Source: Bilabrum cf. latius
Taxonomy: Eukaryota; Bigyra: Bicosoecida; Bigyra; Bicosoecida
Assembly (NCBI GenBank): GCA_965178125.1
Contig: OZ237736.1
Span: 62,001-126,000, forward strand
DNA length: 64,000 nt
Direction: 5' to 3'
Each line of letters begins with the position of its first letter. Within the stretch, counting starts at the first letter, position 1. Positions 63,474-64,000 of this stretch are shown here, piece by piece. The translations under genes and the position numbers were made by a program. The notes below the pieces were generated by a model. The model saw only the letters and a program-made list of their open reading frames with translations, was not told the origin of the DNA and searched no databases.

Positions 63474-64000
63474 TTAATTAAAATTATCCTCTATCTCGTC
63501 TCGCTCCTCGTTATCCAATACCCAATCTAATCTTGAAGGGTGCCACGCTTTAGCAATTAATTCCTCTCTATATTTCTTTGTTTTTTTAATGGTTTTATGT
63601 TTTCGTCTTTCTAACAACGGTATCAATGTTGTAGAATAATCAATTCTTATACCCTTAATACCGTTCTCTAAATGATTGAAACTTTCACAATCTTTTAACA
63701 TCTAAAACTTACTCTAGACATTGGAAACATCCCAATTATCCAATGGTTGATTGAAGTTCTAACATCCATTAAACATAGAGGATATATATTCAACGTTAGA
63801 AACATCCCAATTACCCAATGGTTGATTGAATCTTGAACAAGAACCAAACATACCACTCATATCCCTAACATTACTAACATTCCAATCGTTCAATGATTGA
63901 TTGAATTCAGAATGATAGAACATAGACGACATTTTTTCAACCTTAGAAACATCCCAATTATTTAATGGTTGATTGAAGTTCCAACATCCATTAAACATAG
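63474..64000 (-). CDS. BspA/DUF285-type repeat protein 2, 5' end off window
   Basis: Partial gene running off the right edge. Repeats FNQPLNNWDVSKVEKMSSMF, FNQSLNDWNVSNVRDMSGMF and FNQPLGNWDVSNVEYISSMF, then the same tail as gene 1 (ENGIKGIRIDYSTTLIPLLE; AWHPSRLDWVLDNEERDEIE). Three TAGs are Gln. A recent tandem duplicate of gene 1. Stop TAA. Confidence 0.75.

Larger units (their letters stand above)
37071..64000. mobile_element. Element B: second integrated virophage-like genome (continues past window)
   Basis: A second AT-rich genome in the same orientation as element A. Shared gene order: primase-helicase (+), MCP, mCP, PRO, ATPase, nucleotidyltransferase-like (-), basic and Gln-rich proteins (+), P-loop protein (+), integrase (-). 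It adds a PolB gene and a cargo block. Its own hairpin family HR-B first appears at 37071. The right end is not seen. The BspA-like genes at the right edge carry element B-type promoters and are included on that basis. Confidence 0.8.

Overview
The window looks like nuclear DNA of a unicellular eukaryote. Its nuclear code reads UAG as glutamine and keeps UAA and UGA as stops, as in NCBI table 15. The clearest proof is a nuclear gene for the mitochondrial T7-like RNA polymerase at the left edge. Seven in-frame TAGs fall inside it, and at least two sit exactly where the family has invariant glutamine (PVH-Q-DGSCNG and [14 protein letters not shown]). Read this way, dozens of broken-looking frames across the window fuse into full-length genes. 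Every reconstructed gene with its 3' end in the window stops at TAA or TGA, never TAG.

Layout. (1) 1-15.1 kb is GC-rich host DNA: mitochondrial RNA polymerase (+), a tesmin/LIN54-like CXC-domain protein (-), an armadillo-repeat protein (+) with a nearby repeat remnant, and a signal-peptide protein ending in an aspartyl/asparaginyl beta-hydroxylase domain (-). (2) About 15.19-36.88 kb is element A, an AT-rich integrated virophage-like (mavirus/EMALE-like) genome: primase-helicase, MCP, penton-like minor capsid, cysteine protease, packaging ATPase, nucleotidyltransferase-like protein, basic core-like protein, Gln-rich protein, fibre-like protein, P-loop protein and chromodomain-bearing rve integrase. 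At least 16 copies of a ~75-bp hairpin repeat (HR-A) punctuate it. (3) About 36.9 kb to the right edge is element B, a second and diverged virophage-like genome in the same orientation. It keeps the same gene order for the shared genes, has its own hairpin family (HR-B) and an extra PolB-type DNA polymerase, and ends in BspA/DUF285-type repeat proteins. A small GC-richer cargo block (37.4-38.74 kb) holds two convergent genes, one with a likely spliceosomal intron. (4) A 2.0-kb GC-rich Ngaro-type tyrosine-recombinase retrotransposon remnant (57.88-59.89 kb) splits the P-loop gene of element B.

How it fits together. In each element ATPase, PRO, mCP and MCP lie consecutively on the minus strand, the order of the mavirus morphogenesis module. 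The protease probably matures capsid and core proteins at xGG sites visible in the MCP tails and basic proteins. The primase-helicases (plus PolB in B) would replicate the elements and the rve integrases would insert them. Two promoter classes recur: TATATATA boxes just before the ATG, in element A often with an upstream CGCCAAAA, and a GTTTAAAATGACTTAAA motif best seen in element B. The virophage genes use TAG for Gln as freely as the host, so they are adapted to this recoded host. No species name is justified from sequence alone. All family calls are by motif recognition without searches.
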